NCBI GenBank assembly: GCA_004151065.3 | Contig: NWUY0300041297.1 | Location: 1-13,961, forward strand | Direction: 5' to 3' | Length of the DNA: 13,961 bases | DNA from: Larix sibirica | Lineage: Eukaryota; Streptophyta; Pinopsida; Pinales; Pinaceae | Shown here: positions 1-7,150 of the stretch, in pieces | Layout: every line of letters begins with the position of its first letter | Position numbering within the stretch: the first letter of the stretch is position 1 | Made by a program: the position numbers and the translations under genes | Notes under the pieces: model-generated | What the model was told of the DNA's origin: nothing | Database searches by the model: none | What the model saw: only the letters and a program-made list of their open reading frames with translations

Positions 1-179
1 AATTGCAGACCATGGATGGGTATATCAGTTGTTTGGATGTCTGATAGATGTGTTAATGTGTCCTATGCTCCATCAAGACCTTCCTCCCCAAATTCAAAAA
101 CATTTGGATGTGTTTGGAACCAATTGTAAACTACACCCCTAGAGTTGAAACAAGTGAATCCAAGTACTTTTCTTTGGAG

Positions 180-525
180 GGATATTAAACAAAGCTTTCC
201 ACATGTCTATTCTCATTGTAGAAGATAATTTTAAGTGTAGTTTTAATAATGATTATGTTGTTTTCACCGGGTTTGTGCGTGCCCTTTTGATCTCACTCCT
301 TATTAGATTCTGGCTAAGCATGTTGAAAGCATTAGGGTTACATTGTTTTAGTAGGTGAATACACTGAGCAAAATTCGGAATGAGACTGTCTTCATGACAT
401 TGTTTCAGAAACCCTAAATTTGTTGATAATTTTTCTCTCTTCATACATAATCTCTCAAATTGCAGTGCATCCATACGAGTATCCCTTCCATGGAGGGATT
501 CTAATAGTGAGAAAAGTGATACCAT
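180..525 (-). pseudogene. N-terminal part of a second Penelope-like ORF (or 3' pseudo-LTR copy)
   Basis: The frame opens with ATG at 525 and runs 90 codons to a stop at 253. The same frame then continues with PLE-like residues (LLKLHLKLSS) for about 20 codons more. Around residues 25-50 it has the pattern I associate with PLE N-termini: a basic block (KREKL), then FLKQC, then SLIPNF. This region precedes the RT in full-length elements. Here it lies downstream, in transcription order, of the end of another PLE ORF and just after a hammerhead-like motif. It is therefore the start of a tandem copy or the ORF-containing part of a 3' pseudo-LTR. The stop at 253-255 breaks it, and the remainder would lie off the left edge. 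It contains no RT motifs itself. The N-terminal assignment is by pattern memory and is less secure than the GIY-YIG call. Confidence 0.6.
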
Positions 526-561
526 TATAGGTCTGGTTGTATGATAAGGAAAAATAAAACA

Positions 562-625
562 TGTTAATTAGTTTTTTACCCAACGTTTCAGAATTCCAAG
601 TGAGTCCATCATCAAGGGAATAACA
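562..625 (-). ncRNA. Degenerate hammerhead-ribozyme-like motif of the Penelope element
   Basis: Minus strand, in order: TTGATGA (615-609; canonical core CTGATGA, so C3 is T); a stem II of GGACTC (607-602) with GAATTC (596-591), one C-A mismatch and one G-U pair, around the loop ACTTG; GAAA (589-586); a short stem III GTT/AAC; and outer stem I pairs TGTTA (625-621) with TAACA (566-562). The order matches a type I hammerhead. The core substitution and the two broken pairs next to the expected cleavage site (about 569) suggest it no longer cleaves. Known: PLE flanks carry hammerheads just upstream of the ORF, and this one sits 37 nt before an ORF ATG at 525. Confidence 0.55.
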
Positions 626-713
626 CCGCAAATAATGAGGTGGTGCGTTTAATTCCAAGAGAACAATCATAAATACTAATTGGATGGCTTTCCACTTCAT
701 GTCGGCTTGAATT

Positions 714-1580
714 CTAGGTATTTAAGCCCAATTTATTGATTACGGGTTTCCACGTATTGCTTAGTCTTAATCCTTCATCTCGGTTTAGTGCATTCTTCCA
801 CTTTTCTATTTCCAGTGCTTCTTTCACCTTTCTCTTCAGATAATGATATTCTCTCACAATTAATTTAGCATCTTCTATATGAATACAATGGGAGAATTTG
901 TGTGCATGCTCCGCCAAGGAATATTTGGCAGATCTATATTTTAGCATGTCCACCACATTTTATTTTAGACGTGTTTGCACTGATCTCCCAATTTCCCCAA
1001 TGTAGACCCCATCGCAAGAGCAGGGTACTGTATATACACCTTTTTGGAGTCTTGGATTAACAGGGTCTTTCGTAGAGTCTACAATCTTGCCTATGGAATT
1101 TAGGGGGGTAAAGGCCACCAATATGTTTTGTTTCTTTATTAATTTTTCAATTCGATCAGTATTCCCTCTTATATATGGCAGTGATACTTTAGGCATCTCC
1201 TTATTTTGTTGGACTTGTATTTTCTTATCGGTTTTGTGAATTGTCTTGTCAATACGATTTTTACTATATCCATTTAAGTCAAATACTTTACGGAGGTGAT
1301 TTAGTTCATGGTCAAGGGGTTATGGATCTGATATTCTAGTGTCCCTAGTTGTCAGTGTTTTTATGATCCCTATTTTTTGGTTTGGATGGTGGTGAAATCC
1401 GCATGTAGTATCTGTCTGTGTGTGTCTTTCTCCTAAATACTTGATAACTAATGATTCCATCTTATTTTTTGAGAGAAGAACATCTAAGAAGTGTAATTTT
1501 TTGTTTTGTTCTACCTCCATAGTGAATTTAATATGTTCCAAGAGGCTGTTGATATGGGTTAAGAAGTCATTTAGTCTATC
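714..1580 (-). pseudogene. Penelope-like polyprotein fragment: RT C-terminus plus GIY-YIG endonuclease
   Basis: This is one reading frame of about 289 codons with only two stops, both TAA (1320-1322 and 960-962). The first 80 residues match the PLE RT C-terminus: FLTHINSLLEHIKFT, then LHFLDVLLS, then the HTQTDTT...FHHHPNQK block and ELNHLRKVF. The nuclease has GVY at 1040-1032 and YIG at 1004-996, followed by GRSVQTRLK, which includes the conserved Arg. A Cys pair (PCSC) and downstream histidines (AEHAHKFSH) fit the zinc-like CCHH set of PLE nucleases. The frame ends in a typical PLE tail (KVKEALEI, NRDEGLRLS) at a stop at 714-716. The second stop falls inside the motif usually reading RLKEH, so GAA to TAA is likely. 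The RT catalytic core upstream is absent because the copy is 5'-truncated. The nuclease would nick target DNA to prime reverse transcription in the nucleus. Confidence 0.88.
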
Positions 1581-1588
1581 TCAAAAAA

Positions 1589-2226
1589 ATTGTATTTAAC
1601 ACAACAAAAGTTCTACTCACCTGGTTGCAGATGCTCCCTGGTTTCACTACCCCTCTTGACCTCTAACATCCCTCCAATAGCTAAATCTCTCCCCAACAAC
1701 AATATGTTTGGGAGGAAAACTCTCCACCCAACCAATCCTCAGCTGATAGCTCAAACCCCTGATCCCCCAATAGATAATGCTATGCAAGCTTCTTTACCTC
1801 ACCTCTTAGCTCTCAATCCTCCTCCCACCAGTACTCACCCTAGAAACTCTATCAAGAAGAAAACACAAGAAGACAATTACACCCCAATGTTCTCTAATAC
1901 TCACTGACATCAATAGACATACCCAACAATTAGACTAGACTGGAATATAATGAATCCCCTTGAACCCCCAATTCCCTCTGTTATGAAAGCAGTTCAGTTA
2001 ATTAATTAAATTAGAGTTGTTTTGAATGAGTGCCAAGTGGCCTCCACGCACATTACTTTTCTGAATCAATTTTTATTAACTTAACCATGATTTACTTGTT
2101 AATGTAAATGCTTAACCCCTTTTTTATTCTTAACTTAAATAATATCTAATTTATTAATATGTTCCTAATAGCTAACTAGGTTTCTAATAGCTTAACTAAT
2201 CCTAATTAATATTTTGGGGTGGTACA
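1589..2226 (-). repeat. 3' LTR of the gypsy element, truncated by the PLE
   Basis: On the minus strand it starts TGTACCACCCC right after the polypurine tract at 2226, and matches 11301-11935 along its whole length (636 against 635 bp). The match fades at about 1585-1590, where PLE sequence begins. The complete 5' LTR runs another 317 bp, so this copy lacks its terminal third. The truncation, and the fact that the PLE's own 5' truncation falls at the same point, suggest PLE insertion inside the LTR. Confidence 0.88.
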
Positions 2227-2240
2227 TACTCCCCCCCTTC
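2227..2240 (-). promoter_or_regulatory. Polypurine tract (plus-strand primer) of the gypsy element
   Basis: The minus strand reads GAAGGGGGGGAGTA, a run of 14 bases with a single pyrimidine, immediately before the TGTACC start of the 3' LTR. This is the expected place and composition for the primer of plus-strand DNA synthesis. It fixes the inner edge of the 3' LTR at 2226 and confirms the minus orientation of the element. Confidence 0.9.
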
Positions 2241-2259
2241 AGGTAAATTCAGCCTGAAG
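2237..2259. other. Stem-loop overlapping the polypurine tract
   Basis: CTTCAGG (2237-2243) and CCTGAAG (2253-2259) form a perfect 7-bp inverted repeat with a 9-base loop. One arm overlaps the 5' edge of the polypurine tract. It could form in the element's RNA; a role is unproven. Confidence 0.6.
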
Positions 2260-2893
2260 TTATACTCCCACAGCAACAAGAAGGTTAAACTTAAATTAAT
2301 AACAAAAACTATATCACAAGACAATAGAATATTTACTTAATTACTATAGTAGATATTTAGTACTATTGTGAAGAGGGAAATTTGTGCGTGTGGACAGCAT
2401 GCAAAAAACATTCCTCCTACACTAATACAATCTGATGCCCTAATTACAACATGCTCTTGATTAATTTCCTAGGATATAATATGCAACCATTCATACATGT
2501 TATGCATCAATCTCATCATACACTATATAAAACATGACTTAAAAAAGTAAAAATGAATAAAATCGAAACCGAGTCAATCAAACAAGAGGTCATAAACACA
2601 ACACCAAAAAATTCCACATATCTTACTCACCCTTTCCTTGAGAGTCATAACATCCGATCAACCTCCATACCCTCCATGCTAACTCCGGATGGTCCCGCTT
2701 GCCATGGAACGGGCCCTTTACTGTAAGCTTCCCATGGATCATACAACAGGCATTTAAAGTCTTCATGATTAGACTCAATGCTAATTCGTTCACTACTTCT
2801 GGTATCTATTGCATGCAAACCTCATCGACTGTACAGGATTTTGGTCTCAACTAGTCACCCAATAGTTGTTGGTCAACTAGGCATCTAGTTACT

Positions 2894-2915
2894 GGTACAC
2901 TACCACCAGTGTACC
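2894..2915. other. Perfect 8-bp inverted repeat
   Basis: GGTACACT (2894-2901) and AGTGTACC (2908-2915) are separated by ACCACC. Nearby, CAACTA and TAGTTG form a weaker pair. No run of T follows, so there is no sign of a terminator, and the role is unknown. Confidence 0.6.
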
Positions 2916-3513
2916 CTAGGCATCTCAAAAGGTTGGCCCTAACCTCCTCCCTATCCTCCCTAAGACAACCAACCCCAGGCATTGGAAGTCCTTCTCCATA
3001 CACCTCCCTTTACAGATGATGTACCTGAATTTGTGGACATCCGAGGAACTACAAATGGCATAGGATTATCTGTTGGGTTGTCCCCCAACCCATAAAAGTA
3101 TATAGTGTCTCTATTCTCATTCGTGGTTATGCCCCCCCACAAAATCACTGAACGATAGTAAACTTCTTAAAATATGCTTTCAGTTTCCGCCAAGACAGTG
3201 ATTAGTGTTCTGTCTTAATAATATAATTCTTTCAAAAAAAATTCAAATAGTAGGATGCATAAAAAGAGTGCATTATTAACATGTCATTATTATTCATCAC
3301 AGATCAATGTTTATTACACAATTGTACTTTTGATGCCCACATAAATCATGAGATACCATAAGCCATATTGTCAGTCGCTATACATAATGTTGAAACATCA
3401 TATCATTTATATGCCATTAAATATCATTTTAATATAAGTTTTGACAATGATGCAATAATAAGTGCAAATGTATGCTAGTATATGATAACACATCTCATAT
3501 CTAATAAAAATCC

Positions 3514-3782
3514 AATATGTGGATATCCTCATAAGCAACATCACATGAAATCACAATCAAATACTGAGTATCCGTTCAATTAACAACATCAAAATCAAAT
3601 ATGTGGATATTGTCATAAGCAACATCACATGATAGGAAATAAAATATGCTAACACTGTAACACAATCAAATACTGAGTGTATGTTCAAGTAAAATCATCA
3701 AAATAAAATGTGTAGATATCATCATAAGCAACATCACATGGTAGGAAATAAAATATACTAAACATTGTATGAAATCACAATC
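3514..3782. repeat. Three-copy tandem repeat (units 84, 109 and about 76 bp)
   Basis: Copies begin at 3514, 3598 and 3707, each with a version of AATATGTGGATAT followed by CATAAGCAACATCACATG. The second and third then share a block beginning TAGGAAATAAAATAT that the first lacks. The copies have diverged, so the duplication is old. It lies in the non-coding 3' region of the gypsy element. Confidence 0.85.
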
Positions 3783-3845
3783 CCACCAAGTATCAAAGTA
3801 GGTATCAATATCTTGAACTATAAGTCATATGTCTGACTATAACTA

Positions 3846-4133
3846 CTAAAACATATATGGAAATTCACGACACATAGTGTCTACATCCTCCCAAGTGGCC
3901 GAATCTACACTGTATTGGTCCCATTGGACCTTAACTTGATTCATGATGTGCTTATGGAGCCGTCGATTCCTATGGTCTAGTATGAAGTATGGTTCTACCT
4001 GAATGACCCCTTCCCTGGAAAGCTGCAATCCCTCTAAGTTCAAAACATGAGATGGGTCTGAAATATAATGCCAAAGTATAGAAATATGAAATACATTGTG
4101 CATTCTTCCTAGATGGGGTAGAAACTCAAGCTA
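3846..4133 (-). pseudogene. Chromodomain-like C-terminal tail of gypsy integrase
   Basis: The frame starts at an in-frame TAG (4131-4133) that falls in the integrase motif usually reading AYQLELP, then runs open for 85 codons from ATG 4103 to 3846. It begins MHNVFHISIL and SDPSHVL, the conserved link after the integrase domain in plant chromoviruses. It ends with VKVQWDQYS and SATWE, the chromodomain-like core, then EFPYMF. In active elements this tail helps direct insertion into particular chromatin. This is the least damaged part of pol. The normal polyprotein would read straight through from the integrase, and only the TAG separates them here. The chromovirus assignment is by motif; the exact lineage is not assigned. 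Confidence 0.85.
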
Positions 4134-4341
4134 GTAAGCAATAGGCCTAATTCTCTCTAGAATCCTAAATGGTCCGACAAATATCGAAGCTAACTCAGCC
4201 TCCTCTCCAAATTTAAAGGGTATTTTCATGGGCCTTACTTGAATGAACACCATATTATCCACTTCATAACTCATAACTATATAGTTGTTTGGCATCATCA
4301 TAACTCTTTTTCCGGTCACAGGCCTCCTTAAGCCTTTGTTT

Positions 4342-4445
4342 GATCATGGCCATTTTCTCCTCCATCTCTTGAGTTAGATCATGGCCATTTATCCTCCATC
4401 TCTTGAGTTAGATCATGGCCATTTTCTCCTCCATCTCTTGAGTTA
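4342..4445. repeat. Three tandem copies of a 35-bp unit inside integrase
   Basis: The units are 4342-4376, 4377-4410 and 4411-4445 (35, 34 and 35 bp), nearly identical, each starting GATCATGGCC and ending CTTGAGTTA; a partial fourth (GGTCATGGCC) follows. The unit length is not a multiple of three, so the expansion shifts the integrase frame. The near identity implies expansion by slippage after the element had stopped being selected. Confidence 0.95.
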
Positions 4446-5073
4446 GGTCATGGCCGAGCTATGGTAGCTATTTTTGTATGAAAAATCTACCAAGGGAAGG
4501 TATCTCTCCCATTGTTTCTAGTGGTCCATGACATACATCCTCAGCATATCCTTCATCAACTAGTTGACTCTCTCCACCTGGCCATATGTCTCAGGATGAT
4601 TTACTGTATTGAAATTTAATTGTGTACCCATGGCTCCTTGGAGGCTCTGCCAAAACCTGGATTTGAATCGGGAATCCCTATCTAAAATAATTTTCGAGCG
4701 ATCTCGTGCAATTGAATTATCTCTTTGAGGAATACCTGAGCAACGACAAGTGCGTTAAAGTCACTTTTTACTAGAATTAAATGAGCACGCTTGGTGAGCT
4801 TGTCCACCATGACCATGAGGCAATCATGTCTCTGGGGATTGGTGGGTAGTCCCCCGACGAAGTCTATAGAAATGAATTCCCATTTGTACTCAGGTATTTC
4901 ATGTGGTTGAAGGATCCTGCTGGGTGATGGTGCTTGGCCTTAACCTAATGACACTCTAAACAATGAGCTACATAATGCACTATGCCCATTTTCATTCCAT
5001 TCCAAAAGAATGCATTTTCAAAGTTTCATGCATCTTTGATACCCTTAGGTGGGATGAGTATGGTGATTGATGG

Positions 5074-5123
5074 GCTTCGTCCATCACCAACCTTCCGAGC
5101 TTCGTCCATCACCAACCTTCTGG
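5074..5123. repeat. Two tandem copies of a 25-bp unit in the integrase zinc-binding region
   Basis: GCTTCGTCCATCACCAACCT occurs at 5074 and again at 5099, with only the last few bases of the unit differing. It sits where the histidines of the HHCC finger should be and adds to the damage there. Confidence 0.9.
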
Positions 5124-5324
5124 GCTTCTCATTGGTTGGTACATACATCCTTACCCTAAATCACAGTAGCCTATATTCGTCCAAGGATTAACCATCAAAC
5201 CTAGTTGGTGTGGATTTCTCCTTTGCTAATGCAGAATGAATCTAAAGTTACCACTGGTCCCTGATTAGATGGTTCTTAATTCTATCTCGGAGATCGTTTA
5301 TGATGGATATTACTAATCCAATCT

Positions 5325-5720
5325 GTGGCCTCCTGCTTAGAGCATATTCTACCTTGTTCTCCTTTCCCATAATGAAGGAAATCCTGAAGTCATACTTGTT
5401 AAATAGCTCGCTCCAATGTCACTGATGGGCATTAAGATCCTTCTAAGTGAATATGTACTCCAAACTCCTATGATCTAATTTCAATTCAAAGTGGAATCCT
5501 ACTAGGTAATTCCTCCATAACTTAAGTGCCATGACTACTGTCTCCAATTCTAGATCATGAGTTGCATAGTTAACCTTGTGGTGTTTATGCTTGCAGGAGG
5601 CGTAAGCAATAACTCCATCTTCATGCATCAAGACCGCACCGAGAACTTCTCCTGAGCCATAAGTGCAAACCAAAAAATCCTTGTCCATGATGGGAACCTT
5701 AAGATCGGATCAGTCGTGAA
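5325..5720 (-). pseudogene. Gypsy RNase H domain, first catalytic Asp lost
   Basis: The open stretch is 5688-5443 (81 codons from MDKDFLV), followed after a TAG (5443-5445) by KDLNAHQ, YDFRISF and ALSRRP at about 5325, the usual end of the RNase H region. Family elements read CTDA or CTDAS here and this copy reads CTYGSGE, so the first catalytic Asp has become Tyr. The later Glu (DLELE) and Asp (LDHRSL) are present. A TGA also lies just after the TAG, in the position usually reading QRRW. A one-base shift at about 5695 separates it from the RT. The domain would remove the RNA strand during reverse transcription. Confidence 0.88.
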
Positions 5721-6676
5721 ACGCCTCTTAAGTGCATCAAAGGCCCTTTGGAAATCCTTAGTCCAGTCAAACCAGACCCCCTTTTTCTGTCACAGGACGT
5801 GATAAGTGGAGTGGTTCGAGAGAATGCTTCCATGAACCTCCTATAGTACCTTGATAATCTCATAAAGATGTGAACTCCCTTGGCATCCCTTGGGGACGAC
5901 CAACTCAATATGGCCTTGATTTTCCTTGTGTCCACCAAGATCTCCTCTCCATTGAAGGTGTTCCCTAGATATTGAATCTCCTTCTGGAAGAAGGTACATT
6001 TGGACAACTTCCCATATAACCTATGTTCTCTGAGGAACTAAAGCACTAATCTCCAATGCTCCTGATGCTCTCTCTCATTCTAGGAATAAATTAAGATGTC
6101 ATCTAGGAACACCTATACAAAGCGATCCAAGTACTTTTGGAAGACACTATTCATTAAGTTCATGAATTTTTTTGGGACATTGGTTAACACAAATGACACC
6201 ACTACAAACTCATAGTGTCCATACCTGGTCCGAAAAGCAATCTTAGGGATATCCTCTTCCTTAATCCTTAATTGATGGTAACCTTACCGTAGGCCGATCT
6301 TAGAAAATACTGACTCCCCTCTCAGCTGGTCAAATAAATCACCGATGTGAGGCATGAGATATCTATTCTTGATAGTGGCCTTGTTCAGGTCACGATAGTT
6401 AATGCATGGATGAAGGGTGCCATCTTTCTTTTTAACAAATATTACTGGTGCTCTCCGAGGTGATACACTAGGTTAGATCAATGATTTCCTTGAGTGGAAT
6501 ACTTAACTCATTGAGCTCTGGTATCGTCATTCAATAAGGGGTCTTGGATATTGGTTCTATACCCAATTTTAGGGAAATGGTGAAGTCAAACTCATGTACT
6601 GAAGGTAATACTGGTAAATCAGGGGGAAATGCGTCTACAAACTCATAGAGGATTGGGTGTGACACTTCAAAGGTGT
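5700..6676 (-). pseudogene. Gypsy reverse transcriptase, motif A Asp lost
   Basis: From about 6470 to 5800 a single frame shows the RT core: [66 protein letters not shown], then FLDDILIYS (the catalytic Asp pair at 6103-6098), then YGKLSKCTFF and YLG. The usual SKIDL of motif A reads SKIGL, so one of three catalytic Asp residues is Gly. Stops: TAA at 6284-6286 and TAG at 6113-6115, 6080-6082 and 6038-6040. Frameshifts lie at about 6475, before RAPV, and about 5795, before QKKG. Upstream, the linker with VDAFPPDLPVLP and TIPELNEL joins it to the protease. The conserved order fits the plant chromovirus RT closely. Confidence 0.93.
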
Positions 6677-7150
6677 TATTTCCCTCTCTCACTGCTTCTA
6701 CGAAACTTGTACCCTTTCCTCATATATTTCTTTAGCTTACAAGCCGAGATAAATCGTAGAGAAATGTCTCGCTTAAGCCCCTCAATCACCACTGGCTCTC
6801 CTAAATCATTATTACAAAAGAATTTCTTCTCATAACAATCTACCAAAGCTTGATATGATTCCAACCAATCAATTCCCACTATCACATTGCATGCACCTAA
6901 AGCAGTGCTATACAATTTTATTTTAGTACAAACACTTCTTATTTTAACTATGCCTTTTTTCTCCAGGAGACCTACTGATTGTTTTCCGAATTGAGGCCAT
7001 ATCTACTTGGTCAAAGTCACTTTGAGCTTGGGATTCCAACCCACATCTCTCTAATGTGGAAGGGGAAATAATGATATCACTATCCCCATGGTCTATCAAA
7101 ATTGTTAAAGGAATGCCCTTTATCATACCTGCTGACTCCATGAATGTAGC
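6676..7150 (-). pseudogene. Gypsy aspartic protease, active-site motif altered
   Basis: The first part (7141-6944) reads GIPLTILID and then HGDSDIIISPSTLERCGL; the family active site is DSGA followed by S(D/H)(S/N)FIS. The catalytic Asp remains but Ser becomes His and Ala becomes Asp (DHGD). A frameshift at about 6990 leads to the second part (6915-6676), with LGACNVIVGIDWLESY (the usual ILGMDWL flap region), DCYEKKF, and then KRDISLRFISACKLKKYMRKG, the bridge to the RT. The domain cleaves the Gag-Pol polyprotein in the particle. Plus-strand open frames here (6629-6835 and 7151-7333) are antisense shadows. Confidence 0.87.

Larger units (their letters stand above)
1..1588 (-). mobile_element. 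Penelope-like retroelement with GIY-YIG endonuclease (Dryad-like), 5'-truncated copy joined to the start of a second copy
   Basis: Seen: in the minus direction this block contains an RT C-terminal fragment, a GIY-YIG endonuclease, a hammerhead-like motif and then the N-terminal part of a PLE-type ORF. Known: Penelope-like elements encode an RT related to telomerase plus a GIY-YIG nuclease, are often 5'-truncated, and often sit as partial head-to-tail tandems (pseudo-LTRs) whose flanks carry hammerhead ribozymes. The order here fits that layout. The truncated end lies at about 1580-1588, where sequence matching the neighbouring LTR begins. The other end is not visible; positions 1-180 show no clear PLE coding and may be element interior or flank. 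The Dryad assignment rests on recognising the motifs and on the plant context, not on a search. Confidence 0.85.
2241..3845 (-). other. Long non-coding 3' region between pol and the 3' LTR
   Basis: No recognisable domain is found in about 1.6 kb between the chromodomain-like tail and the polypurine tract. It contains a GC-richer patch with a 39-codon minus ORF (2742-2623; short motifs PFHGK, WRVWRL), a 62-codon minus ORF (3148-2960), a perfect 8-bp hairpin GGTACACT/AGTGTACC (2894-2915) and a three-copy tandem repeat (3514-3782). Neither small ORF is recognised, and neither has a visible start context or partner. The region may be an untranslated 3' region of the element or contain a further insertion. 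Confidence 0.6.
4134..5190 (-). pseudogene. Gypsy integrase (zinc-binding, catalytic core and C-terminal domains), broken
   Basis: In order on the minus strand: a zinc-binding segment ending FFWNGMK and HYVAHCLECH, then the core. The first catalytic Asp is in SIDFVGGLP, the second in ILDRDSRF, and the Glu in GQVERVN, followed by DMLRMYVMDH and the C-terminal GPFRILERI block. So the three acidic residues of the D,D,E triad survive. Breaks: TAG at 4945-4947, 4560-4562 and 4518-4520; at least one frameshift, near 4710, between the first and second Asp; and a 35-bp triplication at 4342-4445 that shifts frame before the C-terminal domain. The histidine side of the HHCC finger looks lost (EAR where EAH is usual), next to a 25-bp duplication. 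The family enzyme inserts element cDNA into nuclear DNA. This copy cannot make it. Confidence 0.88.

Noticed and set aside
455-700. 81-codon minus open frame with a hydrophobic start
   Set aside because: It spans the hammerhead-like motif and the PLE untranslated region and is in a different frame from the PLE coding parts, so it is probably a chance frame.
1586-1590. Possible 5-bp target-site duplication AAAAT (left) against CAAAC (11936-11940)
   Set aside because: The sequences do not match, and the left position is not the real end of the element.
1590-1907. 105-codon plus-strand open frame, and its partner at 11334-11606
   Set aside because: Both lie inside the LTR copies. The frames differ between copies and the proline-rich composition reflects C-rich LTR sequence.
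2960-3148. 62-codon minus open frame downstream of pol as an extra element gene
   Set aside because: No motif, no conserved context and no visible continuation. It is listed only as part of the 3' region.
3480-3790. CRISPR-like spacing of repeats
   Set aside because: Only three diverged copies of unequal length, and a plant context. It is an ordinary tandem repeat.
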